Assembly: GCA_025355005.1 (NCBI GenBank)
Contig: JANXLV010000045.1
Coordinates: 1-64,000, forward strand
Origin: Myxococcales bacterium
Lineage (GTDB): Bacteria > Myxococcota_A > Polyangia > Polyangiales > Polyangiaceae
DNA: 64,000 nucleotides
Direction of reading: 5' to 3'
Shown: in pieces, positions 16,702 through 24,389 of the stretch
Numbering within the stretch: the stretch's first letter is position 1
Layout: every line of letters starts with the position of its first letter
The notes under the pieces: generated by a model
The model's database searches: none
Seen by the model: the letters and a program-made list of their open reading frames with translations, nothing else
Told to the model about the DNA's origin: nothing
Position numbers and translations under genes: made by a program

Positions 16702-17847
16702 TTAGAGGGCGGTTCCGGCGGCGAAGTCGCTGGCGAAGGAGGTCGAGATCTTGGCGATCTCCGTCGCGTTGCCGATCAGGACGCCCAGCTCGCGGTTGTT
16801 GTTCAGCGAGGTGATGGTGAAGTTCTGCGAGCCGACATAGGCGCGAATCCCGTCCGCCACGATCGCCTTGGCGTGCATGTCGGGGTTGGTGAGTGACTTC
16901 ACCGGGACGCCCGCGGCCTTGAGCGACGCCACGGCGGTCATCTGAGAAGGCGACGCCGTTCCGCTGCCGGAGATGACGACGCGCACGGGAATGCCCGCCT
17001 TCTTCCTCGCGACCAGAGCGTTCACGATGCCCGTGTCGGCCAGCTCTTCCCCCATGAGGTCGAGCGTCTTCGTGGCGCCGTTGATGACGGCGAGCATCCG
17101 CGTGCGCGCGTCGATGGCAGAGTTTCCCTGCGGTGAGACGACGAGCTTGGTGACGAGCATCAGCTGCTGATTCACGCTGTCGGCGGCGAAGATCTTCTCT
17201 GCGTCGGACACGTCCTGTGGATCTCTGTCCCGCACGAGAAACTCGCGGTTCGTGGAGGCCGACGACTGCGTCGTGTTCATCGTCATGATCCACGCCTCCG
17301 TGGCGTCGATGAGGACGGTCTTCGCGTGGGTGAACGTGAACGCGGTAGGGGCATACTTGACCGGGACGCCCTTGCCCGAGAAGTACGCGAACGCGGACGA
17401 GTTGAGGTTGCCCTGCCCGCTGGGGAAGTTCTGGTTCAGGAGCACCTGCACGTCGTGCCCCGCGGTGTGCTGCGCGACGATCGCCGCCTCGATCGAGCTG
17501 TCGGTCATCAGATACATCTCGATGTGGACGCTCTTCTTCGCGGCCTTGATCGCCGCTTCGAGCGCGGCACCGTTGTCACTCGGCTCCACGTAGACGGTCA
17601 CGTCGTTGGTGAACGCGATGGCGCCGCCCTCGACGACCAGCACGCCCGAGTCGGGCTCACTGACCGGGCCGCCGTCGCTTCCGGGTGTGCCTCCACCATC
17701 GGAGGCGCTGCCTCCGCCGTCACTGTCGCCGCCGCCGCCGACCGTCTTCGTGTCTGCGGAAGCGCACGCACCGAGGGCGCTCCCGGCGATGCAAGCGGCA
17801 AGCAACGTCGTGGTGCACGCAAGCCAGGTCAAATGACGCGAGAGCAT
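16702..17847 (-). CDS. Phospholipase D-like lipoprotein
   Basis: 381 aa from ATG 17847 (MLSRHLTWLACTTTLLAACI, then GSALGAC lipobox); an upstream in-frame ATG at 17907 adds 20 unlikely residues. A Gly/Ser/Asp linker (residues 36-66) tethers a two-domain PLD-fold enzyme. HKD motif 1 is HAKTVLID at 174-181 and motif 2 is HAKAIVAD at 325-332 with GSQN at 339-342; after motif 1 the usual GSxN is MTMN. Both catalytic His and Lys residues are present, so phosphodiesterase activity is likely; substrate (lipid, DNA or other) is not determined. Located outside the inner membrane. Confidence 0.88.
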   Translation of the reverse strand: MLSRHLTWLACTTTLLAACIAGSALGACASADTKTVGGGGDSDGGGSASDGGGTPGSDGGPVSEPDSGVLVVEGGAIAFTNDVTVYVEPSDNGAALEAAIKAAKKSVHIEMYLMTDSSIEAAIVAQHTAGHDVQVLLNQNFPSGQGNLNSSAFAYFSGKGVPVKYAPTAFTFTHAKTVLIDATEAWIMTMNTTQSSASTNREFLVRDRDPQDVSDAEKIFAADSVNQQLMLVTKLVVSPQGNSAIDARTRMLAVINGATKTLDLMGEELADTGIVNALVARKKAGIPVRVVISGSGTASPSQMTAVASLKAAGVPVKSLTNPDMHAKAIVADGIRAYVGSQNFTITSLNNNRELGVLIGNATEIAKISTSFASDFAAGTAL

Positions 17848-17928
17848 GGATTCATAACGCTTACCGCGGTTTCGGGAATCGGCCACCCGAAACGCGCGAA
17901 ATGCCACGAACTGGAACAGGCGGCCAAC

Positions 17929-18753
17929 GTGCGCTCAGATGTAAGGGTGAGGCCGGAGGAGCTACTGGGGTGCACCCTGGTGCAAGTCGTCGCGAAGAGC
18001 GCGTTCCACACGCTCGCGTGCGTGGAGCGCGAAGGCGTCCGCTACGGTCTGCGGCGGCTCACATCGCGCGGTCGTGACGAGCTGCTGGCGCAGGTGCGCA
18101 TGGCCAGGGAGGGGCTCGTGCTCGAGCTTCTCGGTGGGCGTGGCGCACCGAAGCTTTTCGAGCAAGGCGAGGACGCATTCGGGCTCTACGTCATGTACGG
18201 CTGGGTCAGCGGAGCACCTGCGTCCGCCCCGGAAGGCGCGCGCGGAGACGGGCTCGCGTTCGCGAAGCGGGCGTTCGCAGCGCTCGCGGCCGTTCACGAC
18301 GCGGCGGACGAGAAGGGCGCGCCGCTCGGCATCGTGCACGGCGACATCCGCCCGGAGAACGTGGTGCTCCGCCCGAACGACGCAGTGCTCGTGGACTTCG
18401 CGCTTGCTCGCGTGGGCGGCGAGCACGGGACCGGCGAGTTCTCGGGAACGGCGCTCTACACCGCACCAGAGGTCGCGCGCGGCGATGCCGACAACGCGAC
18501 GCACGCGCAGGCCGCGGACGTGTTCGCCATGGCCATGTGCACTCTACATGTATCGACCGGACTGCCGCCACGGGCGGGGCGCTCGCTGCCGGAGCTCTTG
18601 CTGGAGGCCGGAACGGAGACGCCCTCCGCACCAGAGCCGCGCTCGCAGGGGGAGGCCGCGCTCTATCGCACGCTCGAGTCGTGCCTGGACGCGGTGCCTG
18701 CGCGGCGCCCGTTCGCGCGCGAGGTCGCGGAACTTTTGCGGACCGTGTGCTAG
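17929..18753 (+). CDS. Degenerate Ser/Thr protein kinase-like protein
   Basis: About 274 aa from a GTG at 17929. The frame extends to an ATG at 17833 but those codons are lower in GC and overlap the divergent gene's start, so the true start is uncertain (another GTG is at 17947). The kinase fold is recognisable: VHGDIRPENVVL in place of HRDxKPxN, VDFALA in place of DFG, GTALYTAPEVARG as the activation-segment APE, and QAADVFAMAMC as the D-x-W-x-G helix. The catalytic-loop Lys is Arg and the DFG Gly is Ala; the beta3 Lys position appears to be Arg in YGLRRL. Probably a pseudokinase or very weak kinase. It ends 10 nt before the cystathionine gene. Confidence 0.75.
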   Translation: MRSDVRVRPEELLGCTLVQVVAKSAFHTLACVEREGVRYGLRRLTSRGRDELLAQVRMAREGLVLELLGGRGAPKLFEQGEDAFGLYVMYGWVSGAPASAPEGARGDGLAFAKRAFAALAAVHDAADEKGAPLGIVHGDIRPENVVLRPNDAVLVDFALARVGGEHGTGEFSGTALYTAPEVARGDADNATHAQAADVFAMAMCTLHVSTGLPPRAGRSLPELLLEAGTETPSAPEPRSQGEAALYRTLESCLDAVPARRPFAREVAELLRTVC

Positions 18754-18763
18754 ACAAAACGTC

Positions 18764-19921
18764 ATGCATCAGGGTCGTTTCGACACGCTCGCCATCCATG
18801 CTGGTCAGTCCCCCGACATCGCCTCCGGCGCCGTGATGACGCCGATCGTCCTGTCGTCCACGTTCGCGCAGGACGGCCCCGGCGTGCACAAGGGCTACGA
18901 CTACTCGCGCGCCGGAAACCCCACGCGCACCGCGCTCGAAGGCTGCCTTGCCGCGCTCGAAGGCGCGTCGGATGCGATCGCGTTCTCCAGCGGCTGCGCG
19001 GCGACGACCGCCATCCTCATGATGCTGAAGTCGGGCGACCACGTCCTCTCCGGAGACGACGTCTACGGCGGCACGTTCCGTATCTTCGACAAGGTGATGA
19101 AGCAGTTCGGCGTCACCGCGGACCTCATCGATATGGCGGACCCGGCGAAGGTCGAGGCCGCGCTCAAGCCGAACACGAAGATGATCTGGCTCGAGACACC
19201 GTCGAACCCGATGCTCAAGATCTTCGACATCGAGCGCATCGCGGCGCTCGCGAAGAAGCGCGGCATCCTGTGCGTGGTCGACAACACGTTCGCCACGCCG
19301 TACCTCCAGAGCCCGCTCGCGCTCGGCGCGGACCTCGTCGTGCACTCCGCCACGAAGTACCTGAACGGTCACTCCGACGTGGTCGGGGGGTGCGTGATGA
19401 CGTCGAACAAGGAGCTCGGAGAGACGCTCCACTTCCTGCAGAAGGCCGTGGGATCGGTGCCTAGCCCCTTCGACTGCTACCTCGTCCTGCGCGGCCTGAA
19501 GACCCTGGGCGTGCGGATGCGCCAACACGTGCAGTCTGCACGTACCTTGGCGGAGTACCTCGAAGGCCACGCGCAGGTCGCGCGCGTCATCTACCCGGGC
19601 CTCGCCTCCCACCCGGGGCACGCGGTGGCTCAGAAGCAGATGCGCGGCTTTGGCGGGATGATCAGCTTCGACGTGAAGGGCGGGCTCCCCGCAGCCACGA
19701 AGTTCCTCAAGTCGCTGCAGGTCTTCGCGTGCGCCGAGAGCCTGGGCGGCGTTGAATCCCTCGCCGAGCATCCGGCCATCATGACCCACGCCAGCCTGAC
19801 CGCGGAGGGGCGCGCGGCCCTCGGGATCGGCGACGGATTGCTTCGTTTGAGCGTCGGTATCGAGGACGTGTCGGATTTGCGCGAGGATCTCGACCGCGGG
19901 TTCAGAGCCGCGCTATCCTGA
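18764..19921 (+). CDS. Cystathionine gamma-synthase / gamma-lyase (PLP enzyme)
   Basis: 385 aa, the usual length for the Cys/Met metabolism PLP family. Visible features: YDYSRAGNPTR at 45-55, the PLP-phosphate-binding SSGCAATTA region at 75-83, LETPSNPM at 143-150, VVDNTFATPYLQSPL at 171-185 with the ring-binding Asp, and the Schiff-base lysine Lys198 in VHSATKYLNGHSD. The family includes cystathionine gamma-synthase (transsulfuration toward methionine), gamma-lyase and methionine gamma-lyase; sequence alone does not separate them here. The ESLGGVESL...MTHAS region suits gamma-synthase or lyase. Cytoplasmic. It directly follows the degenerate kinase gene and precedes a lipoprotein gene by 13 nt. 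Confidence 0.93.
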   Translation: MHQGRFDTLAIHAGQSPDIASGAVMTPIVLSSTFAQDGPGVHKGYDYSRAGNPTRTALEGCLAALEGASDAIAFSSGCAATTAILMMLKSGDHVLSGDDVYGGTFRIFDKVMKQFGVTADLIDMADPAKVEAALKPNTKMIWLETPSNPMLKIFDIERIAALAKKRGILCVVDNTFATPYLQSPLALGADLVVHSATKYLNGHSDVVGGCVMTSNKELGETLHFLQKAVGSVPSPFDCYLVLRGLKTLGVRMRQHVQSARTLAEYLEGHAQVARVIYPGLASHPGHAVAQKQMRGFGGMISFDVKGGLPAATKFLKSLQVFACAESLGGVESLAEHPAIMTHASLTAEGRAALGIGDGLLRLSVGIEDVSDLREDLDRGFRAALS

Positions 19922-19934
19922 TCGAGAGGTCCCC

Positions 19935-20513
19935 ATGATCCGTTCCTTGGCTTTCGTCCTACCCGTGAGCATCGCCGTCCTCTGCGCGCCGGGCTGCTCT
20001 GATCCCGCGCCCCCGGGGCGTCGCGTCATTCTGGAGGCGACGTTCAGCCCGGGCGCACACACCTCCGTCGAGTGCCCCATCGCATCCACGGACTGGGTGG
20101 ATATCGGCGCGTTCGGCAATCCGCCGCTCGTCCCGGTGCGCCCGGTGAACACCGGCGACGACAACGGCAACGGCCCCGTCGACATCACGTGCAGCGTGAA
20201 GGGCAACGACGCCGCGGGCTACGACATCGCCGTGAGCGCCACGCTCTCGGGCCTGTCCGGCGGCACCGTCAGCATCACCGGTCACATGTCCACCACGGGG
20301 GAGCAGACCGGCCTCATCGGCGTGTTCCAGCGCTCCGACTACGGGCAGTTCCGCCAGAGCGACTGCACCGCCACGTTCACCGAGAACCAGAACATGGGTG
20401 TTGCGCCGGGGCGCGTGTGGGGAACACTTCACTGTCCAAGCGTGAAGCGCTCGGATCAGAACCGCACCTGCGATGGTGAGGCCCAGTTCCGCTTCGAGAA
20501 CTGCGATCAGTAG
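19935..20513 (+). CDS. Secreted lipoprotein, unknown function
   Basis: 192 aa, with AGAGG at 19925-19929 ahead of the ATG. The signal peptide ends in LCAPGC (lipobox). The mature domain is beta-rich with six Cys (VECPIAS, DITCSVKG, SDCTATF, LHCPSV, RTCDGEA, ENCDQ), probably forming disulfides in the periplasm or at the surface. No family recognised. The last 137 bp overlap the 3' end of the convergent MMPL gene as that frame literally reads. Confidence 0.78.
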   Translation: MIRSLAFVLPVSIAVLCAPGCSDPAPPGRRVILEATFSPGAHTSVECPIASTDWVDIGAFGNPPLVPVRPVNTGDDNGNGPVDITCSVKGNDAAGYDIAVSATLSGLSGGTVSITGHMSTTGEQTGLIGVFQRSDYGQFRQSDCTATFTENQNMGVAPGRVWGTLHCPSVKRSDQNRTCDGEAQFRFENCDQ

Positions 20514-23067
20514 CGTCTGACGCTTCTGCTCTCTTCTCCTCGTTGCGCTCGCCGCGCGGCAGTACCTGGAAGAGCGACGGCACGACGAAGATCGCGGAGA
20601 ATATACACGCGATCTCGCCGACCACCGCCAGCTCTCCGAAGGACGCGAGGGCCTGGAAGTCCGACAGCACGAGCGAGCCGTAGCCCGCGATCGTGGTGAA
20701 GCTGCAGAGCATGACTGCGCCCGCTCCGCGCCGCACTGCCATGGGCGCGTTCCAGTCGAGCATGCGCGTGCGGTCCGCGATGTTGAACGGATACTCGCAG
20801 CCAATGCCCAGCGTGATGGGCAGCGCGATGAAGTTCACGTAGTTCACACGGAAGTCGAACCACGCGGCCACGCCGAGCAGCCACGACACGCCCAGCAGCA
20901 GCGAGACCGCCACCACGGCGAGCTGCCGTGTGCCTCGCGATGCGGCGCGCACCACCACGAGCACCAGGACGAGCGCGACGATGGAAGCGAGGGGGCCGTC
21001 CCGTCGCATGCTCCGGATCATCTCCGCGAAGATGGTGGAGCGGCTCGCCGTCATCACCACGGTGCCGTCCGGCAAGCGCACGTTGTCCGTCGTGTGCGAG
21101 AGACGCAGATGGTTGTGCGCGTCCGCGAAGACGATGTCGTTCTTCGGCTTGACGTAGAGGATGGTCCCGGTGCGGCCGTCGTTCTCCATGAAGCGGCGCG
21201 CGAGCAGCGGAGGCAGGTCCACGGGCCGGAGCACATGAAGTGACTCCGGCGGGCGCATGCCCAGCAGGGTCTTCTGCTCTTCGGGGTCCGAGTCCGCGAG
21301 CACGCGCGGAGACAGGCGGTCGCGGATGCTGAGAATCACGGCGAGCTTCGCCTCTTGCTCTGGCTCGTTGCCGGGGAGGTAGCTCTCGATCGTGGTGATC
21401 TCCGCGATCATCGTGCCCTGCGGATCGCGCGCGTCGTTCTCCTCGATGGCCTTCTTGAGCAATGGAACCTGCTCCGGTGTGTCCGCGAGCATGAGCGCGC
21501 CGGCGATGTTCATCTTGCCGCCGAACACCACGTTCGCCTTGTTGGACCACTCCCCTGCCCCGCGCACGTCGGAGCTCTTGGACCCGAGCTTGCCGAAGTC
21601 GTACTCCCACGGATCGCGCAGGTAGCCGGGGATCTTCACGCAGGCGAGCGCCGTGAGCGAGAACCCGACAGCCAGGAACACCCACGGACGGCGCTCCGTG
21701 ACGCGCGACAACGCCGACACGAGCGCGCTGCGGCTGCCGTCTTCACGCAATTGCTCCGGCCGATCCACGAGGGCGCGCGGCAGCTTCGACTGCCAGCGCT
21801 CCACCAGCACCAAGAGCGCGGGCACGAGCGGGATGATCGACGCCCACACGAAGAGCATGCCGAAGAAGCCGATGGCGCCGAACTGGCTGAAGCCGCGGAA
21901 CTGCGTGACCAGCAGCGAACCGTAGGCGATGGACGCCACGCACGCCCCAACGAGCTCCGCGCGGAACGCGTTCCACACGGCCTCTTGCCGTGCTTGGGCA
22001 GGCTCCATGCCGCGCGCACGGAACTCCTTGTACCGGGACAGGAGCACGATAGGATAGTTGATGCCGTTGCCCAGGATGATGGCACCCAGGAACGCGCCGG
22101 ACGTGTTGATGTAGCCAAACACGAGCTCCGCGAACGCGTACGCAGCTGCGACGCCGAAGAACGCCGGCAGCGCGACGATGAACGGCGCGAAGGCGGACCG
22201 GTAGTAGGCGATGATCGCCACGAAGATGATCGAGAGCGCGAGCGCGGTCGCCCACACTGCGTCGCTCACGAGCGCCTTCTTCTCGTCGGCGGCGCTGGCC
22301 ACGTCACCCGTGTATCCTACATGCAGTTCGGGTGAGAAGCCGTTCGCTCGGAGCCGGAGCACGCGCGCATCGATCTCCGCCAGCAGCGAGTCGCCGCGCT
22401 GCTCGCCCAGGTTCGTGGAGGAGATCATGCGAAGGCCGACCAGGTGCCCGTCGTCGGACTCGAAGTAGCCAGAGGGGAACTTGTCCTTCTCGTCGGCCTT
22501 CGATCGCCACCGCGCGTCGAACGCGTCCATGCCCAGCGCGGGCTTTGGCTGCTCAGCGCCGGCGCTCTTCGGCGTGCCGCTCGAGGCGGCAGGCGCAGGC
22601 ACAGGTGCGTCGTCGGACAGATCCGAGATCAGCCCGCTCTTCAGCGCGATCTGGTGGTCCAGCGTGGAGTCTGCGTCGCGAAGGTCTTCTATCGTGGCGT
22701 AGAGCCACTTGTTGCGCTCGTAGTAGGCGCGCACGTCCTTCGTTCCGGCCTCCACGTAGCGCACGCGCGGGTCTGGTCGGGCCTCGAGATCGCGCGCGAG
22801 CTCGTCGATGAAGCGCTCGTTCTCCTTCTTGTCGGCGGACTCCGCGATGACGATGAGGGTCGCGCCTCCGCCAACGCGGCCCAGCTGATGCTCGAAGGCG
22901 CGGAAGCCTGGGCTCTCGCGCGGCAGGAGCTCCAGGAGGTCCGAGCGCACATCCAGCTTGCGGCCGAGCAGCACGCACCCAAGCATGACGACCAGTGCGG
23001 CGAAGAGGACGGTGTACGGCCGGCGCGAGGACAGCCCGACGACGCGCGCCACGCCCTCACGGAGCAT
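20377..23067 (-). CDS. RND/MMPL-family transporter
   Basis: 896 aa. Two repeats of the RND type: N-terminal helix (VLFAALVVMLGCVLLG), periplasmic domain 1 with LDVRSDLLELLPRESPGF, a helix bundle at about 260-440 (sterol-sensing-like GAIILGNGINYPIVLLSRYKEFR), helix 480 (FLAVGFSLTALACV), periplasmic domain 2, and a second bundle from about 690 (GIGCEYPFNIADRTRM). This is the MMPL/HpnN-like group, which exports lipids or hopanoids using the proton gradient. It overlaps the GT87 gene by 11 bp and is probably co-transcribed with it. The last membrane helix ends near LPRG; the remaining 55 residues are translated antisense to the convergent lipoprotein gene and look unnatural. Confidence 0.88.
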   Translation of the reverse strand: MLREGVARVVGLSSRRPYTVLFAALVVMLGCVLLGRKLDVRSDLLELLPRESPGFRAFEHQLGRVGGGATLIVIAESADKKENERFIDELARDLEARPDPRVRYVEAGTKDVRAYYERNKWLYATIEDLRDADSTLDHQIALKSGLISDLSDDAPVPAPAASSGTPKSAGAEQPKPALGMDAFDARWRSKADEKDKFPSGYFESDDGHLVGLRMISSTNLGEQRGDSLLAEIDARVLRLRANGFSPELHVGYTGDVASAADEKKALVSDAVWATALALSIIFVAIIAYYRSAFAPFIVALPAFFGVAAAYAFAELVFGYINTSGAFLGAIILGNGINYPIVLLSRYKEFRARGMEPAQARQEAVWNAFRAELVGACVASIAYGSLLVTQFRGFSQFGAIGFFGMLFVWASIIPLVPALLVLVERWQSKLPRALVDRPEQLREDGSRSALVSALSRVTERRPWVFLAVGFSLTALACVKIPGYLRDPWEYDFGKLGSKSSDVRGAGEWSNKANVVFGGKMNIAGALMLADTPEQVPLLKKAIEENDARDPQGTMIAEITTIESYLPGNEPEQEAKLAVILSIRDRLSPRVLADSDPEEQKTLLGMRPPESLHVLRPVDLPPLLARRFMENDGRTGTILYVKPKNDIVFADAHNHLRLSHTTDNVRLPDGTVVMTASRSTIFAEMIRSMRRDGPLASIVALVLVLVVVRAASRGTRQLAVVAVSLLLGVSWLLGVAAWFDFRVNYVNFIALPITLGIGCEYPFNIADRTRMLDWNAPMAVRRGAGAVMLCSFTTIAGYGSLVLSDFQALASFGELAVVGEIACIFSAIFVVPSLFQVLPRGERNEEKRAEASDATDRSSRSGTGPHHRRCGSDPSASRLDSEVFPTRAPAQHPCSGSR

Positions 23068-24286
23068 GTCGCTCCGAAAGCGGCTGCAGGGTCACGCCCT
23101 TCTGCCATTCGACAGTGACGGAGATGAAGCGCGCATAGAGGTCTCGCTGCATCCAGAGCCAGCACATGAGCGGCGGCAGCACACGCAATGGGTGAAAGAG
23201 GCGGTGCGCGCCGAGGACGGAGAAGAACCCGGTCACGCTGGGGTCCGCGCGTGTGAAGAACGGTCCCACGCATACGAACGCGAGGACCACCAGCGTGGTG
23301 CGTGCGACAGACACCTTGGCCACCGACCACCACGCGGACACGGCGCCCGCGAAGATGACGTACGTCGCGTACTCCGCGCGGTGGTTGCACAGGACGGAGA
23401 ACACGAGCACCGACGCAACGAACGTGCGTTTGAACGCGGTGTCTGCGCCGTACCGGACCGCGAACAAGAGGGGAATTGCAAGCGCGCACAGGCAGACCGC
23501 CTGCAGCGCAGTGTTGCTCGTCGAGAGGCCCGCGCCCTTCTGGAGCATGCTCATCACGCTCCATCCGACGTTGTCGTGGTCCCAGGCAAGGAGCGCGCGC
23601 CACGACCCGTAGTCGCGCAAGAGGAGGCGCGACGACGTGATGAGCAGGGGAAGCAGAACGAGCACGCCGCCCGCGACGAGGAGACGCGCCGCGTTGGCGA
23701 CCTTCCGCGGATACAGGACGATCGCAAGCGCGCACAGGAGCGGGAAGACCTTGATGGCGGCGCCTAGCGCGAGCAGCACCGCGAACGTGTTGCCGCGCCC
23801 GCGCGACAGGGCGCGCACCGCAAGCAAGCAGAGACCAAGGACCAGGAGGTTCGATTGGTCGCCATCCGTCGCGAGCAGCACGCCGAAGAGCGCGAACAGC
23901 ACGGCGCGCTCGCGCTTGCTCGGGTCGTCCACGAAGCCGTAGAGGCCCGCCCAGGCGACGCCGAAGTTGAGCGCGCCCCACGCACACGCGCACAGCCACG
24001 GCGGCAACGCGGCCAGGGGCACGAAGAGGAGCGCGAACGTCGGGCTGTACTTGAAGTAGTCGGCGGCGTGCAACACGTACAGGTCTTCGCCGGTGATCAG
24101 ATCGCGCGCCGCTTGCCTGAACACCATCAGGTTCTGCGACTGACCGAACGCGAACGAGACCAGGCCGGAGATTGCGCCCGCGCCCACCCATAGAAGCGCG
24201 GTCCAAGCGGCGTGGAGCTTCGTGGCAAGCGGTGCTGGGCGAAAGCGCGCGTCGTGTCGTTTCGAAGAAAGAAAAGAAGAGGCCAT
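23057..24286 (-). CDS. GT87 (DUF2029) polyprenyl-phosphate mannosyltransferase-like membrane protein
   Basis: 409 aa from ATG 24286, which has GGAAG just upstream; an ATG at 24319 would add 11 residues. About ten membrane helices are visible. Typical DUF2029 features are FRQAARDLITGEDLY near 80-95, YFKYSPTFALLFVPLAALP near 100-120, DGDQSNLLVLGL and GAAIKVFPLL. GT-C enzymes of this family transfer mannose or a related sugar from polyprenyl-phosphate on the outer face of the inner membrane. The 11-bp overlap with the MMPL gene suggests that the two act on the same glycolipid or lipid-linked product, which is inference. Confidence 0.85.
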   Translation of the reverse strand: MASSFLSSKRHDARFRPAPLATKLHAAWTALLWVGAGAISGLVSFAFGQSQNLMVFRQAARDLITGEDLYVLHAADYFKYSPTFALLFVPLAALPPWLCACAWGALNFGVAWAGLYGFVDDPSKRERAVLFALFGVLLATDGDQSNLLVLGLCLLAVRALSRGRGNTFAVLLALGAAIKVFPLLCALAIVLYPRKVANAARLLVAGGVLVLLPLLITSSRLLLRDYGSWRALLAWDHDNVGWSVMSMLQKGAGLSTSNTALQAVCLCALAIPLLFAVRYGADTAFKRTFVASVLVFSVLCNHRAEYATYVIFAGAVSAWWSVAKVSVARTTLVVLAFVCVGPFFTRADPSVTGFFSVLGAHRLFHPLRVLPPLMCWLWMQRDLYARFISVTVEWQKGVTLQPLSERHAP

Positions 24287-24389
24287 GAGACTTCCGTACG
24301 GCCCCACCCGCACACCCACAAATGACTGCGACTGACACGAAATGACCCGGACTCACGAGGCACCGTTTTTTTGCGGCCGACAAGCGCAT

